Below are positions 43,762 through 53,569 of a stretch of DNA of 64,000 nt, in pieces; position 1 is the stretch's first letter, and every line of letters begins with the position of its first letter. Source of the DNA: Rhynchopus sp. YZ270_cl-10 (taxonomy: Eukaryota; Euglenozoa; Diplonemea; Diplonemida; Diplonemidae); NCBI GenBank assembly GCA_964035575.1, contig OZ037853.1:590501-654500 (forward strand), read 5' to 3'. Position numbers and translations under genes: made by a program. The notes under the pieces are model-generated. The model saw nothing but the letters and a program-made list of their open reading frames with translations. It had not been told where the DNA came from and searched no databases.

Positions 43762-45484
43762 CGCCGCCAGCTGCGCACTGCGACCTCGAAGCTGCACGAC
43801 GCACACCCTCACAGGCCACTCCTCCCGCAAAGCACTGCAGGCAACAGAGGTGGAAACGGCTGGCCAGGGTGTGCACAACGGGCGGAACGGTGTTTTGTGT
43901 TTCTTTTGTGTTTCTGCCTCTCGCCCCCCTCTTTGCCTTGCTTACATCAAATATCCAAAGACTCTCTCCCACCATGTCTATTCACCACTTTTATTGTTCA
44001 TCTGAGATAAACTTTTCCCCTTTTTTTCTTCATCAGGAGACACCCCAAACAACACACCCTTGCAAACGCCACTCTAAAGACTGAGGGACCGTATGTTGAG
44101 ACCAATGAGGTTTCTGAACTTCGTCAGGTATTTGCACGGAGACTGTCCACTGTGATAGGAAAGACACAACGAGGGTGTACTTCTGGAGCTTTCGTACTGT
44201 CACTCATTCAGTTGCTCGGGGTATAGGCAAGGTTCCGGTCTCTTTGAGTGTCTTTTTCAAGGTAGTCTTTTTGGGTCTGTTTTCGTCTTTTTGTCTATTT
44301 CATTGTGTCAGCCAGAGGGGACCTTGGGTATAGGTGTCTGGAGGGTGCAGTGTTGATCTGCAGTGCGCAGGGGAGGGGTGGGACATGTACATGCCGAGGG
44401 TGGGGTTGGGCCACGGGTGCACACAGTGTGCCACTGTCCTCTCTCTGAGTTGGGAGCAACAGAGTGCTTCTGCGCACCGGCACACCGTGCTTTTGTTCCA
44501 TCTGTGCGCTGCACGTGCCCAGCAGTGGAGTGCTGACACCTGCACAGCGTTGTCTGGTGGGGTGGGAGCTTTGTGGGTGCAGGTCTCTGGGGGTAGTGGG
44601 TTTGCTTTGTGGGTTGCATCAAAGAACGGTGTCGTCGCTTCACAGCCACAGAAGAAAGGGGAGCACTGACAGGACCTCTGCACAAAGGCTGTCGCAGGCG
44701 AGTGAGCAGAGCACACTCCCGTGCCTTCGTTCCTTTCAGTGGTGCCGCCCTCTTGCATCCATCTGACACATCGATGACGGTGGATCCATCCCATCAGGGC
44801 TGCGTCTTGTCAGGCAGTGTGAACAGGTTGTGTTCACCCGTGCGGTGTTGTGAGTGAGGTTTGGGGACCGCTTCCTGGCGCAGGGTTCTAGGATAAAGTA
44901 TGTCGCGAATAAGAAAGTCTTTCCCCCTCCCCTTTTTTCGCTGTGTATATATATTTTTTTTCCCGTACACGTAGTGTTATTAGAAACTCGAGTAATAAAG
45001 CCAACGTTTAATCGCCTGATACCGACTATTTTCTCCCCCCCTTTAAAAATCACTTGCGCCAAAATTCAGATCTCATACACTGCTTTTGGCTGCGTTCAAC
45101 GAAAATAATCTTCCCCCCTTTTTCTAGTCGAGTAATCAAGATCAGTTGGCGACTGTAAGAGTCGAGTTTTTTGCGCGTACCATTTATCTATTCCTACGTG
45201 CCCTTTTGTTGTTATTGCTCCTTTGCCACTTGCTTCGGCAAGGTTGATTGAGGACGTTACAGGGAAATCTCACCACCGCCTTCATCAGTATTTTTTGTGT
45301 TGTGTTTTTCCAGTCTCGCCCTCATGACCACATACCTCGCTGCCGTTTTTTCGGCGCTATGAACCAAAAAAGAATAGTGGAGCACACTCTAGGGTGGCTA
45401 CACTAATACAACCAAGTTTTCAAAAATGACCTTTCCCTCCATATTTTATCCTAAAGAGACCCCTCTCGGGTGCGTTGAGAAGAT
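43762..45484. other. Array spacer B-C
   Basis: Starts with the conserved downstream block (to about 43892, with about 75 bp lost relative to A, D and E), then a tail shared with E (43893-44020 and 54500-54635). Next come the Y segment (44379-44690) and X segment (44690-44887) shared with spacer C-D, and an AT-rich insert (44888-45420) with a dispersed repeat (45373-45425). No gene. Confidence 0.65.
44379..44887 (+). repeat. Segmental repeat Y+X, copy 2
   Basis: Nearly identical to 46612-47107 (starting GTGGGACATGTACATGCCGA). Similarity stops abruptly at GCGCAGGGTT, where this copy enters AT-rich DNA, a clean breakpoint. Open frames inside are the same in both copies but resemble no known protein. 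Confidence 0.85.
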
Positions 45485-45604
45485 GTTGCATCACTGTATA
45501 AAGAGAGCAGATGTGATGTGTTGTTTCTTTCCACACACCTTCTCCACATCAACATCACCGCAAGGCCAAAGTAAAGGAAAGCTTCAGGAAACACAAAATC
45601 AACA
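45485..45604 (+). promoter_or_regulatory. Conserved leader of Ubl-LRR C
   Basis: Same order of motifs as B: TTGCATCACTGTATAAAGAG, GCAGATGTGATGTG, TTCTTTCCACACACCTTCTC, then CATCACCGCAAGGCCAAAG. Conservation of about 120 bp ahead of B, C and D exceeds what a random spacer keeps, but recent duplication alone could explain it. Confidence 0.5.
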
Positions 45605-46324
45605 ATGGATTTGACAATCAAGGGGTGGAACGGAGTGAAGGATACGGTGGAGCTGGGTGAGGATGACACACCTGCGGTGATGCGTCGGAAGGTGGTGTCT
45701 GCAGTGGGGTTGCCTGAAGACGGCTTTGTGATGAGTTTCGGTGGGGTGGCGATGGACGAAGGATACGACATGACGCAGCTGAGTGCTGGAGACACAGTTG
45801 TGTTGACGAAGGTGAAGAAATACGAGGCCAGAGCAGCACTTCATGCGTTGGGTGAGACTGACATCACGGCTGAGAGGCTGGAGACTGTGAGGGATCCTGA
45901 GGTTGCGTGTTTGCTTCTGCAGGCGGAGGTTGCGACGGTGATTCCTAATCGCTTCTTGTGGATGTCGCCGTTGACGAGTCTTGATCTGAGTGCTGAGTCT
46001 GTTGTGACTCAAATTGGGTTCGGCTTTCTTCAGAACTGCACTTCATTGACAAGCGTCGACCTCTCTGGGTTGATCCATGTTACTGAAATTGGGTACAGCT
46101 GCCTTGATGGATGCAGTGCTTTGTGCAATCTGGACTTATCACCACTCAGCAGAGTTACACGCGTTGACAACTTCTTCCTTTCTAAATGCACTTCATTGAG
46201 GAGCATCTACCTCACCGGCTGCAGCGATGTTGTGTCGAGAAAATTGACGAATAAGTTGAAGAAGTTAGTGGTTGAATCCCGTCCGAACCTCAGCAGAGAC
46301 GAACCACTTGAGGAATCTTGCTAA
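45605..46324 (+). CDS. Ubl-LRR array protein C
   Basis: 239 aa, intronless. The Ubl head is nearly identical to D and E (FVMSFGGVAMDEGYDMTQL). Three LRRs; the first begins after NRFLWMSPLTSLDLS, where other members read QKASLTSLDLS. The variable FLxxC positions read IGFGFLQNC, IGYSCLDGC and VDNFFLSKC. Linker RKLTNKLKKL is more basic than in B, D or E but like A's RKARDKRGEL, so linkers fall into two classes. The tail ESRPNLSRDEPLEES has lost the KRSR basic patch and ends early. Followed by the shared downstream block. Confidence 0.85.
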   Translation: MDLTIKGWNGVKDTVELGEDDTPAVMRRKVVSAVGLPEDGFVMSFGGVAMDEGYDMTQLSAGDTVVLTKVKKYEARAALHALGETDITAERLETVRDPEVACLLLQAEVATVIPNRFLWMSPLTSLDLSAESVVTQIGFGFLQNCTSLTSVDLSGLIHVTEIGYSCLDGCSALCNLDLSPLSRVTRVDNFFLSKCTSLRSIYLTGCSDVVSRKLTNKLKKLVVESRPNLSRDEPLEESC

Positions 46325-47568
46325 AGACTGAGACACGCAGAGTGACGCCGCCAGCTGCGCACTGCGACCTCGAAGCTGCACGACGCACACCCCCACAGGC
46401 CACTCCTCCCGCAAAGCACTGCAGGCAGCAGAGCTGGAAACGCTGCTGCAGGGGAGTCTTATGCGACGGCGACAGGCGGCTGGCCAGGGTGTGCACAAAG
46501 GGCGGACCGGTGTTTTGTGTTTCTTTTGTGTTTCTGCCTCTCGCCCCCCTCTTTGCCTTGCTTACATCAAATATCCAAAGACTCTCCCCACATCCCTTTC
46601 CCACTTTTTGGTGGGACATGTACATGCCGAGGGTGGGGTTGGGCCACGGGTGCACACAGTGTGCCACTGTCCTCTCTCTGAGTTGGGAGCAACAGAGTGC
46701 TTCTGCGCACCGGCACACCGTGCTTTTGTTCCATCTGTGCGCTGCACGTGCCCAGCAGTGGAGTGCTGACACCTGCACAGCGTTGTCTGGTGGGGTGGGA
46801 GCTTTGTGGGTGCAGGTCTCTGGGGGTAGTGGGTTTGCTTTGTGGGTTGCATCAAAGAACGGTGTCGTCGCTTCACAGCCACAGAAGAAAGGGGAGCACT
46901 GACAGGACCTCTGCACAAAGGCTGTCGCAGGCGAGTGAGCAGAGCACACTCCCGTGCCTTCGTTCCTTTCAGTGGTGCCGCCCTCTTGCATCCATCTGAC
47001 ACATCGATGACGGTGGATCCATCCCATCAGGGCTGTGTCTTGTCAGGCAGTGTGAACAGGTTGTGTTCACCCGTGCGGTGTTGTGAGTGAGGTTTGGGGA
47101 CCGCTTCCTGGCGCAGGGTTTGGAAAAACACCTGTGCCTTCAACAACGGTTTTTGATGCCTTTTCGCGTGCGGACGCACCTGATCTTGAACAACGACTAC
47201 CCTGGAGGACTAAGGGGGCAGGGGTTGGGGCATCGAAGGTGTATGTGTTCGTGGAGGGGAGGCAGTCATGCAAGGTGGGGGTTATTGGGTACCCTGGGTT
47301 TTCTGCATGACTGCAGGCAGGGGAGGGAAGGATAACCGTTATGGACGCGAATGAGGGTACAGGGGGGTGTCCGTTTGAGTGTTTGACTCGAAGCTACCAA
47401 GCGTGGTGTGGGGGTATGGGTGGGTCGGAGGACTCGGGTGCAGTGCAGTGTGGCAGGTCCTGGTTCTGGCTTGACCAGTGGTGTGTGAGTTGACCTGAAC
47501 GCTGCCTCCGGGCGTGCTGTGCTGTGAGGTGCACAGCCTGGAACGCCTCTCGGGTGCGTTGAGAAGAC
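46325..47568. other. Array spacer C-D
   Basis: Conserved downstream block (46330-46512), tail shared with B and E, then Y+X segment (46612-47480). The final 90 bp joins the leader of D through a CTCTCGGGTGCGTTGAGAAG motif also found before C. No gene. Confidence 0.65.
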
Positions 47569-47682
47569 GTTGCATCACTGGAAAAAGAGAGCAGATGTGA
47601 TGTGTTGTTTCTTTCCACACACTTTCTCCACATCAACGAAGGACAGCAATAAGGGAAAACCTCGGGAAACACAAAACCAACA
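47569..47682 (+). promoter_or_regulatory. Conserved leader of Ubl-LRR D
   Basis: Begins TTGCATCACTG, with GAGAGCAGATGTGATGTGTT and TTTCTTTCCACACACTTTCT as before B and C. It precedes a gene that is now interrupted, so any transcript would run into the inserted LINE. Confidence 0.45.
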
Positions 47683-47898
47683 ATGGATTTGACAATCAAG
47701 GGGTGGAACGGAGTGAAGGATACGGTGGAGCTGGGTGAGGATGACACACCTACGGTGATGCGTCGGAAGGTGGCGTCTGCAGTGGGGTTGCCTGAAGACG
47801 GCTTTGTGATGAGTTTCGGTGGGGTGGCGATGGACGAAGGATACGACATGACGCAGCTGAGTGCTGGAGACACGGTTGTGTTGACGAAGGTGAAGAAG

Positions 47899-49582
47899 CA
47901 GAGCTAACCTGCGGGGGATCCGAGCAGGGGTGGACAAGGAGAAGACACTGGCGCTTACCAAGAGCAAAGTTTTGTCGGACTACGAGGCGGGGACGTTACG
48001 ACACATCGTGGCTGACGGTACTCTCACGGGGGTGCGACTTGCGAGGGCAAAGTTACGAGAAACGGCCACCTGCCCGTATTGTGCTGCAGGGGTGGATGAG
48101 GATCCCAAGCATATGTGGTGGGAGTGTGTCGCATGGGAAAGCATCCGCACGGACTACCCCTTACTCCTGAACATTGACAGAACGAACTGGCCGAATTGTC
48201 TGTCTATCTGCGGAATGTGCACACCGGAAACACCTTTGGCCACCGCCCGTGTTGCAGACCTGCAGATGATGATGGTGAGGATCCTCATCGAGCGATACCG
48301 GCAAAACAGGACACAAGAGATGAAGCCGCAACTGGAGCAAGAGCGTTATCCGTGGACATGGGAACCGGATGCGGACACGACGACGCAGTATCCGAATGTG
48401 TTAGGAAGCTGCACCCTCCCAGTGAAGAAATGGCCGTATGGACGTGCGTTGCTGCTGGCGATTGCCTACTGGCTGGGAGGCCTACGGTGGAGCAACGAGG
48501 CTGGACGCGAAGTCTCGCACATGGAACTCCTCATTGACTTCGAGGTCTCCACGGGGATGGACATCCGCCCCGGAGATAAGACTGGAAAAAAGCCGCCAAA
48601 AGTGAAGCAACCGGGGAACGGGGCTGGGGGCGTGGTCAATGGTGGTGGGGGTGGCGACGAGGAAATGGATGACGGGGGTGGGGAGGGTGGCAGCGACGAC
48701 GGCGACGGCGACGACGTGATGCCAGAAGCTCTTCCCCACAACGAAATGGCGAAAGCGACCACTTTTGGTCACATGCTGTCTACTCTCCGAACCCATGCTG
48801 CAACGCCACTGCATCCGGGTAAGCCGAAGATAGCTATGACACTGACGTCGTTCGGGGCACACGGTCTCGCCGGTATCGACTGCCGTCCTGTTTTTGCCGG
48901 CGGTGAAGAGACCATACGTGTTCTACGTGCACTTTTCGACGCTGGCACGGCGTACCGACAGCAGCGCAAGACGGAAGGCATGACGGAGGGGGAGATTAGG
49001 GGCAACGGTAGAGCGAGGGGTACGTGGATGGGGGAGTACGCTGCTGAGACGGCATACCCCCCCGCAGACGAGAGGGGAAGGAGGGCGCTGCGCTTTTTCG
49101 AGCAGGCAGAAGAGGAGAACGTGCCCATACGTTACAGGCACGATGAGCACGTGAAACCAGGAGACGCGCCTGTGAAGGCACCTACAGGAGCGATCTCGAT
49201 TGGGCCATTTGCGATCTGTGTGCAGCACCGGAAGGCCCGATGTGACGCCTGTGCGAAGGACCAGATGGCAGACCTGAGGCACTGCTGCTATGCGCACCAC
49301 TCCGACGGCGATGGGCTGGCCATTCGACACGAGGCGTGCACACGACACAGACTCTCGAGATGCGGAAATTGCGTGCGGGACAAGACAACCCTGGACCACT
49401 GCTGCCGCCGCCACCACGACACTGCGGGGGGGCGACAGACGACGTTGGGAGGCCTCTTCAGCAAGAAGAAGCAGAAGGATGGACACAGCAGGGGCGGTGA
49501 TGGACTTATGTAACATCACCTCCACGATGTATTGTATCACCTATCTCGGATAGGGGTGCATGCATCGAAAACGGACCCCTAC
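47899..49582 (+). mobile_element. 5'-truncated LINE (non-LTR retrotransposon) fragment
   Basis: Inserted in Ubl-LRR gene D with GTTGACGAAGGTGAAGAAG repeated at 47880-47898 and 49583-49601. The frame is open from the very junction to the TAA-type stop at 49513 (over 530 aa), so it begins mid-ORF, as in 5'-truncated target-primed insertions. CPYC...DPKHMWWECVAW is the CCHC knuckle found after the reverse transcriptase in many LINEs. An acidic Gly/Asp-rich linker follows, then two more Cys/His clusters (CVQHRKARCDAC...CCYAHH and CTRHRLSRCGNC...CCRRHH) near the C-terminus, which I do not know from standard LINEs. No reverse transcriptase remains. No poly-A at the 3' end. Confidence 0.82.
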
Positions 49583-49667
49583 GTTGACGAAGGTGAAGAA
49601 GTTCGAGGCCAGAGCAGCACTTCATGCGTTGGGTGAGACTGACATCACGGCTGAGAGGCTGAAGACT

Positions 49668-50270
49668 CCCGACGGCGGACCGCCCCCCATAGCACATTTT
49701 TGCGGTGCACGGGCGTACGGGATTAGTATCTTTTTTTCGAGAGAACCCAAGAGCGGCCAGGTCCTGGACAAGTACGTTGTGCTTTTAGACCTACAAACTG
49801 TCTGGGGTGGTGGGACCTCGGGGCGAAGGGTGCTTCCCGGGACCCCAATATCCTACCACAAGGAGCTCGAGTCGTGCATGGAATGCAGGGTACTCTGAGC
49901 CGATCACTTCCACAACTCCCAGATCCCAAGACCTCCACGGGGGGCAGGCCTCCACGGTAACCCGCGACCGCCGACACCTTAGCTCCGTACTGCCTCTGTC
50001 TGTAACCTGCCGGTCCCCCACCTACCTACGCTTTTTGTGGTGTCTTTTTACGACGGTGGACCAAGGGGCTTTGCAGTGCAGTCAACGCCGACGGAGCGAG
50101 ACTCGATTGTGACCGGGTGAAAAGGGAACCTTAGCCAGCGCTAACCAGCGGCAGTTTTGACTCAGGGAGGAGTTTCTCACCGCAGACTGGCGACACACCC
50201 CCACTTTTTCGGGGTGGCTGCATTCCTCTTCGGAACGGGGTGTTCCATCCTATTTTTTAAAAACGTTTAG
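49668..50270 (+). mobile_element. Second retro-insertion in gene D (603 bp)
   Basis: Flanked by GGCTGAGAGGCTGAAGACT at 49649-49667 and 50271-50289. Long target duplication, no inverted ends, and a 3' end TATTTTTTAAAAACGTTTA point to target-primed retrotransposition: a 3' end of another LINE or a SINE. It lies only 66 bp of host sequence after the first insertion. No protein recognised; contains hairpin-forming AGCGCTAACCAGCG and CCCCACTTTTTCGGGGTGG near its 3' end. Confidence 0.78.
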
Positions 50271-50832
50271 GGCTGAGAGGCTGAAGACTGTGCAGGATCC
50301 TGAGGTGGCGTGTTTGCTTCTGCAGGCGGAGGTTGCGACGGTGATTCCTCATTACTTCTTGCAGAAGGCATCGATGACGAGTCTTGATCTGAGTGCTGAG
50401 TCTGTTGTGACTCGCATTGGTCACTGCTTTCTTTATGCGTGCACTTCATTGACAAGCATCGACTTGTCTGGGTTGATCCATGTTACACAACTTGGTCGCG
50501 GCTTCCTTGATGGATGCAGTGCTTTGTGTACACTGGACTTATCACCACTCAGCAGTGTAACTGAAATTGAGTGCAGCTTCCTTTGGGGATGCAGTGCTCT
50601 GCGCACATTGGACTTGACACCACTGTGCAGTGTCACAGAGATTAACGCCTTCTGCTTTCTTGCTGGATGCACTTCGTTGGAGAGCATCTACCTCACCGGC
50701 TGCAGCGATGTTGTGTCGAGCACAGTGAGGAACTCATGCTGGGTGGGGACGTTAATGGTTGAATCCCGTCCGAAACGCAGCAGAGACGAACCACTTGAGG
50801 AATCCCACCAGCGACTGAGACACGCAGAGTGA

Positions 50833-51655
50833 CGCCGCCAGCTGCGCACTGCGACCTCGAAGCTGCACGACGCACACCCTCACAGGCCACTCCTCCCGCA
50901 AAGCACTGCAGGCAACAGAGCTGGAAACGCTGCTGCAGCGGCTGCGGGCGGGCAGGGGTGTCTTATGCGACGGCGACAGGCGGCTGGCCAGGGTGTGCAC
51001 AAAGGGCGGAACGGTGTTTGTGCACACACATGAACAGGAGTTCCGCGCTATTCACAGAACTCGATAGGCGATTGAGCCACCAAATGAAACTACAAAGAAG
51101 AGAACAAGAAATACAGGAAAAGTAGACAGACAGAATACAAAGATTTTTTGAGAAAGTGACAATAAAAGACACTAACTTCTTTGCTTCCCTTTCCTTGCCT
51201 GGGTAACTCCATGCATGAAGCTACGTAAGGGTACGCACATGTCTGCGCCTTTGGCTACATGCACCAACATGGAAAGAAGAAGAGCACTGAAGGATTTGGT
51301 GATTTTTGTGGTGTACCTCACACCATGTGAGAGACAAGAAATAAAAAACAGATTCATCACCGTTTGAACAACAAATGCAGAAAAGTAAACGTTTCCGATT
51401 CTCGTTTTCACAATATGCTTGCACGCACCGCCACTATCTCTCTCCTGACCACACTTCTTTGTTCTCCTCTTCTGTTGGATAGGCGGCTGTGGTGGGTCGA
51501 CACATATAATGTCTCTTCGCCTTTTTATCACAGGCGCACACTACGCAGACACTTACCCAGGCCACATGCTTTTCATTCACCTGCATTTCTCGCATTAGCC
51601 TCCTCTACCTGTCCTTCCCATATACCTGTCCCCAGAACAGAGTTACACCCTGAAA
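50833..51655. other. Spacer D-WD40
   Basis: Downstream block of D to 51016, then a dispersed repeat (51028-51135; partner 63418-63540), a segment also found behind the WD40 gene (51175-51236), and a pyrimidine-rich leader ending CCTGTCCCCAG|AACAGAG and CTGAAAATGG. No gene. Confidence 0.6.
51028..51135 (+). repeat. Dispersed repeat, partner at 63418-63540
   Basis: GGAGTTCCGCGCTATTCACA and ACTCGATAGGCGATTGAGC, followed by an A/G-rich tail ending AGGAAAAGTAGACA, recur at 63418-63540. Sharp head with an A-rich tail suggests a short retroposon. Confidence 0.6.
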
Positions 51656-52735
51656 ATGGACATCACAGGACACTTCGAGTCTGCAAGCTGTGTGATAGAA
51701 GTGGACGGGAGCGACACCCTTGCAAAGGTGAAGGGGAAGCTTGTTGCGGAGCTTGGCGTGCCAGGTGCTCGGCGTGTTGGTGTGCGGATGAGAGGCGGTG
51801 GCGACATCGGCAACGACGACGTGCGCATCTGCGACACGGCGATGGATGAGGGATGTGCCGTGGAGCTGTACTGCACTGGTGCCAACATCACTGCTGGGGT
51901 GATACCTTCGGAGGAGACGTACTCCCTCACACTCTCCCCGTGTGACAGGTACCTTGCAGTGATGTATAGTGCAGATGATAATGATATGACCATCTTCGAC
52001 ACGGAAACACATGAGCGTTTGTGCCACTTCCCTTGCTTGCTTTACATCCCAGCATTCTCACCTTGCAGTGAGTGGATCTCATGCGTGAACAAGGACACGC
52101 AGTGTGCTGAAGTTCATGACGTGAAGACAGGTGCATTGAAGCACTCCTTTGGGGATGAAGGTGATGAGAGGTTGGCCACGGCATGGTCACCCTGTGGAAC
52201 AAAGCTGCTGTCCTGCTGCAAGAAGGGTTTGCAGGTGTGGGACATTGCAACAGGCGTTGTTGTGCATGAGTGGAGCCATATTGTGAAGTGCGTCATGGTT
52301 GTGACAGGCGACAGGGTGGCGATGTTTGGCGACAACAACAATTATATCACCATCTGGGACTACACGACAGGGGTGGAGGTGCTTGTTCGGACATGCCCTG
52401 CTGACGTTCATTATATAGCACTGACACCAAACCAGCGTTTCATTGCAGCATGTACGGACGGCTGTGTGCGTGTCTGGAACATTGAAACAGGTGAATGTGT
52501 ATTTGAAGACATCTCCGAAAAGAACTGGACTGATGTTGCTCTGACCAACGACGTTGTTGCTGCCTACTTCTCCACTACATTGTGCGTGTGGTCCATCTCA
52601 ACAGGGGAACAACTTTTATGTCGTGAATTCGATAACTGCTATTCTTTCGGTCTTGCCATCAGCAGCTGTGGTGGTGTGGTGATGTACGGCAGGGATGAGG
52701 GTGTTGATATGGTTGACATCTCACACCTGTCTTGA
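51656..52735 (+). CDS. Ubl-like head plus WD40 propeller protein
   Basis: 359 aa, intronless, no signal peptide. Residues 1-about 72 look like a diverged version of the ubiquitin-like head of the neighbouring LRR genes (IEVDGSDTLAKVKGKLVAELGVPG, then AMDEGCAVELY, compare AMDEGYDMTQL). Residues about 85-356 form a WD40 propeller with blade ends HDVKTGAL, GLQVWDIATG, ITIWDYTTG, VRVWNIETG, LCVWSISTG and VDMVDIS, i.e. about seven blades. Blade starts LTLSPCDRYLA and ALTPNQRFIA fit the family. It sits between Ubl-LRR D and E on the same strand, so the Ubl part appears combined with a different recognition module. Partners and pathway unknown. Confidence 0.85.
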   Translation: MDITGHFESASCVIEVDGSDTLAKVKGKLVAELGVPGARRVGVRMRGGGDIGNDDVRICDTAMDEGCAVELYCTGANITAGVIPSEETYSLTLSPCDRYLAVMYSADDNDMTIFDTETHERLCHFPCLLYIPAFSPCSEWISCVNKDTQCAEVHDVKTGALKHSFGDEGDERLATAWSPCGTKLLSCCKKGLQVWDIATGVVVHEWSHIVKCVMVVTGDRVAMFGDNNNYITIWDYTTGVEVLVRTCPADVHYIALTPNQRFIAACTDGCVRVWNIETGECVFEDISEKNWTDVALTNDVVAAYFSTTLCVWSISTGEQLLCREFDNCYSFGLAISSCGGVVMYGRDEGVDMVDISHLS

Positions 52736-53490
52736 ACCCATTTCCGCAAATGAAAGGTGCCATCTAACTTTGCTTCCCTTTCCTGCACCTTGCCTGGGTA
52801 ACTCCATGAGGGAAGATACGTAAATATTGATGTACAGTGTGGGAGTGGTTTGGCAATAGAGACCGCGCCGTTCCGCTGTGGCTCTTGCCCACACACGGAG
52901 CACAACTACCCGTCATGGTGTGGGAAGGTGGGAGGACCTCTAACTGTGCGAGGAGTTATCTCTCTTGTTTGCAAATGACAACACATCTCGTTTCCTTCAC
53001 AAAACACCACCCCACCCCTCTTCTACCTGCCCTCCACACACACCTGTCCCTGACCTCGGTTGTGAGCATGACTTCATGTTTCGTCTTAGATAAACTTTCC
53101 CCTCCCCAACACAAACACCAACACCACCAGGCAATGTTAAGCCACTTACTGGGCTCCTACAGGTTCCACCAGCACCTCGGTGCATGGAAGATTTCATCTA
53201 GTATACAAGATGCCAAGTCCTCCGTGTCGTGTGTGGGTATGCATCCGTGCAGTCGTGCAGTCCACTGGAAGCAAGTTTGTGAAGCGATGTGAAGGCCGTT
53301 TGTGCTCTGACTGAGGACACACTCTGTGCAGTAGCACGGTGGTGGTGATGGGGTGTTGCGACATGGGGTCGCCATCACTGTGCGGCTAGGGAGCAGCGGT
53401 ATCAACGCTTGCATTGTGTGTGTGTTCGTCGGTTAGCACACACTCGTGTGGGAGTCCCTCTGTTGTCTTGGTGGCAGCAGGTTTGCCTTC
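52736..53490. other. Spacer WD40-E
   Basis: 52764-52826 repeats 51175-51236 (GCTTCCCTTTCCT...CCTTGCCTGGGTAACTCCAT), so the WD40 gene lies between two direct copies of what is probably its 3' UTR. The remainder is unremarkable C/T-rich spacer with no gene. Confidence 0.55.
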
Positions 53491-53569
53491 TTCTTGTTCC
53501 TTCCCCCACACACCTTCACCACCTCATCACACCAATGCAACAGGGAAAAGGCTTTGGTGATCAGTAAAA
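53491..53569 (+). promoter_or_regulatory. Conserved leader of Ubl-LRR E
   Basis: CCCCCACACACCTTCACCAC and CATCACACCAATGCAACAG|GGAAAAGG match the leader of gene A much more closely than those of B-D, linking A and E as one sub-lineage. The AG near 53543 is the likely splice acceptor. Confidence 0.5.

Larger units (their letters stand above)
47683..50832 (+). pseudogene. Ubl-LRR array gene D, split by two retro-insertions
   Basis: Three pieces of one family member: 47683-47898 (Ubl head to LTKVKK), 49583-49667 (linker through AERLKT) and 50271-50832 (VQDPEVACLLLQ through four LRRs to the RHAE tail). Each gap is an insertion bounded by a 19-bp target duplication. The outer pieces show no other obvious damage, so the breakage looks recent. 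The first piece stops shortly after the insertion junction (KQS*), giving at most a 74-aa Ubl-only product; the last piece could only be expressed from an internal start. Like B it has four LRRs, with IGHCFLYAC, LGRGFLDGC, IECSFLWGC and INAFCFLAGC variable positions. Its linker is STVRNSCWVGTLM. Confidence 0.88.

Noticed and set aside
44308-47027. Paired - strand frames of 146-245 codons in the Y+X segments
   Set aside because: Conserved between copies only because the DNA is recently duplicated; no start context or recognisable protein.
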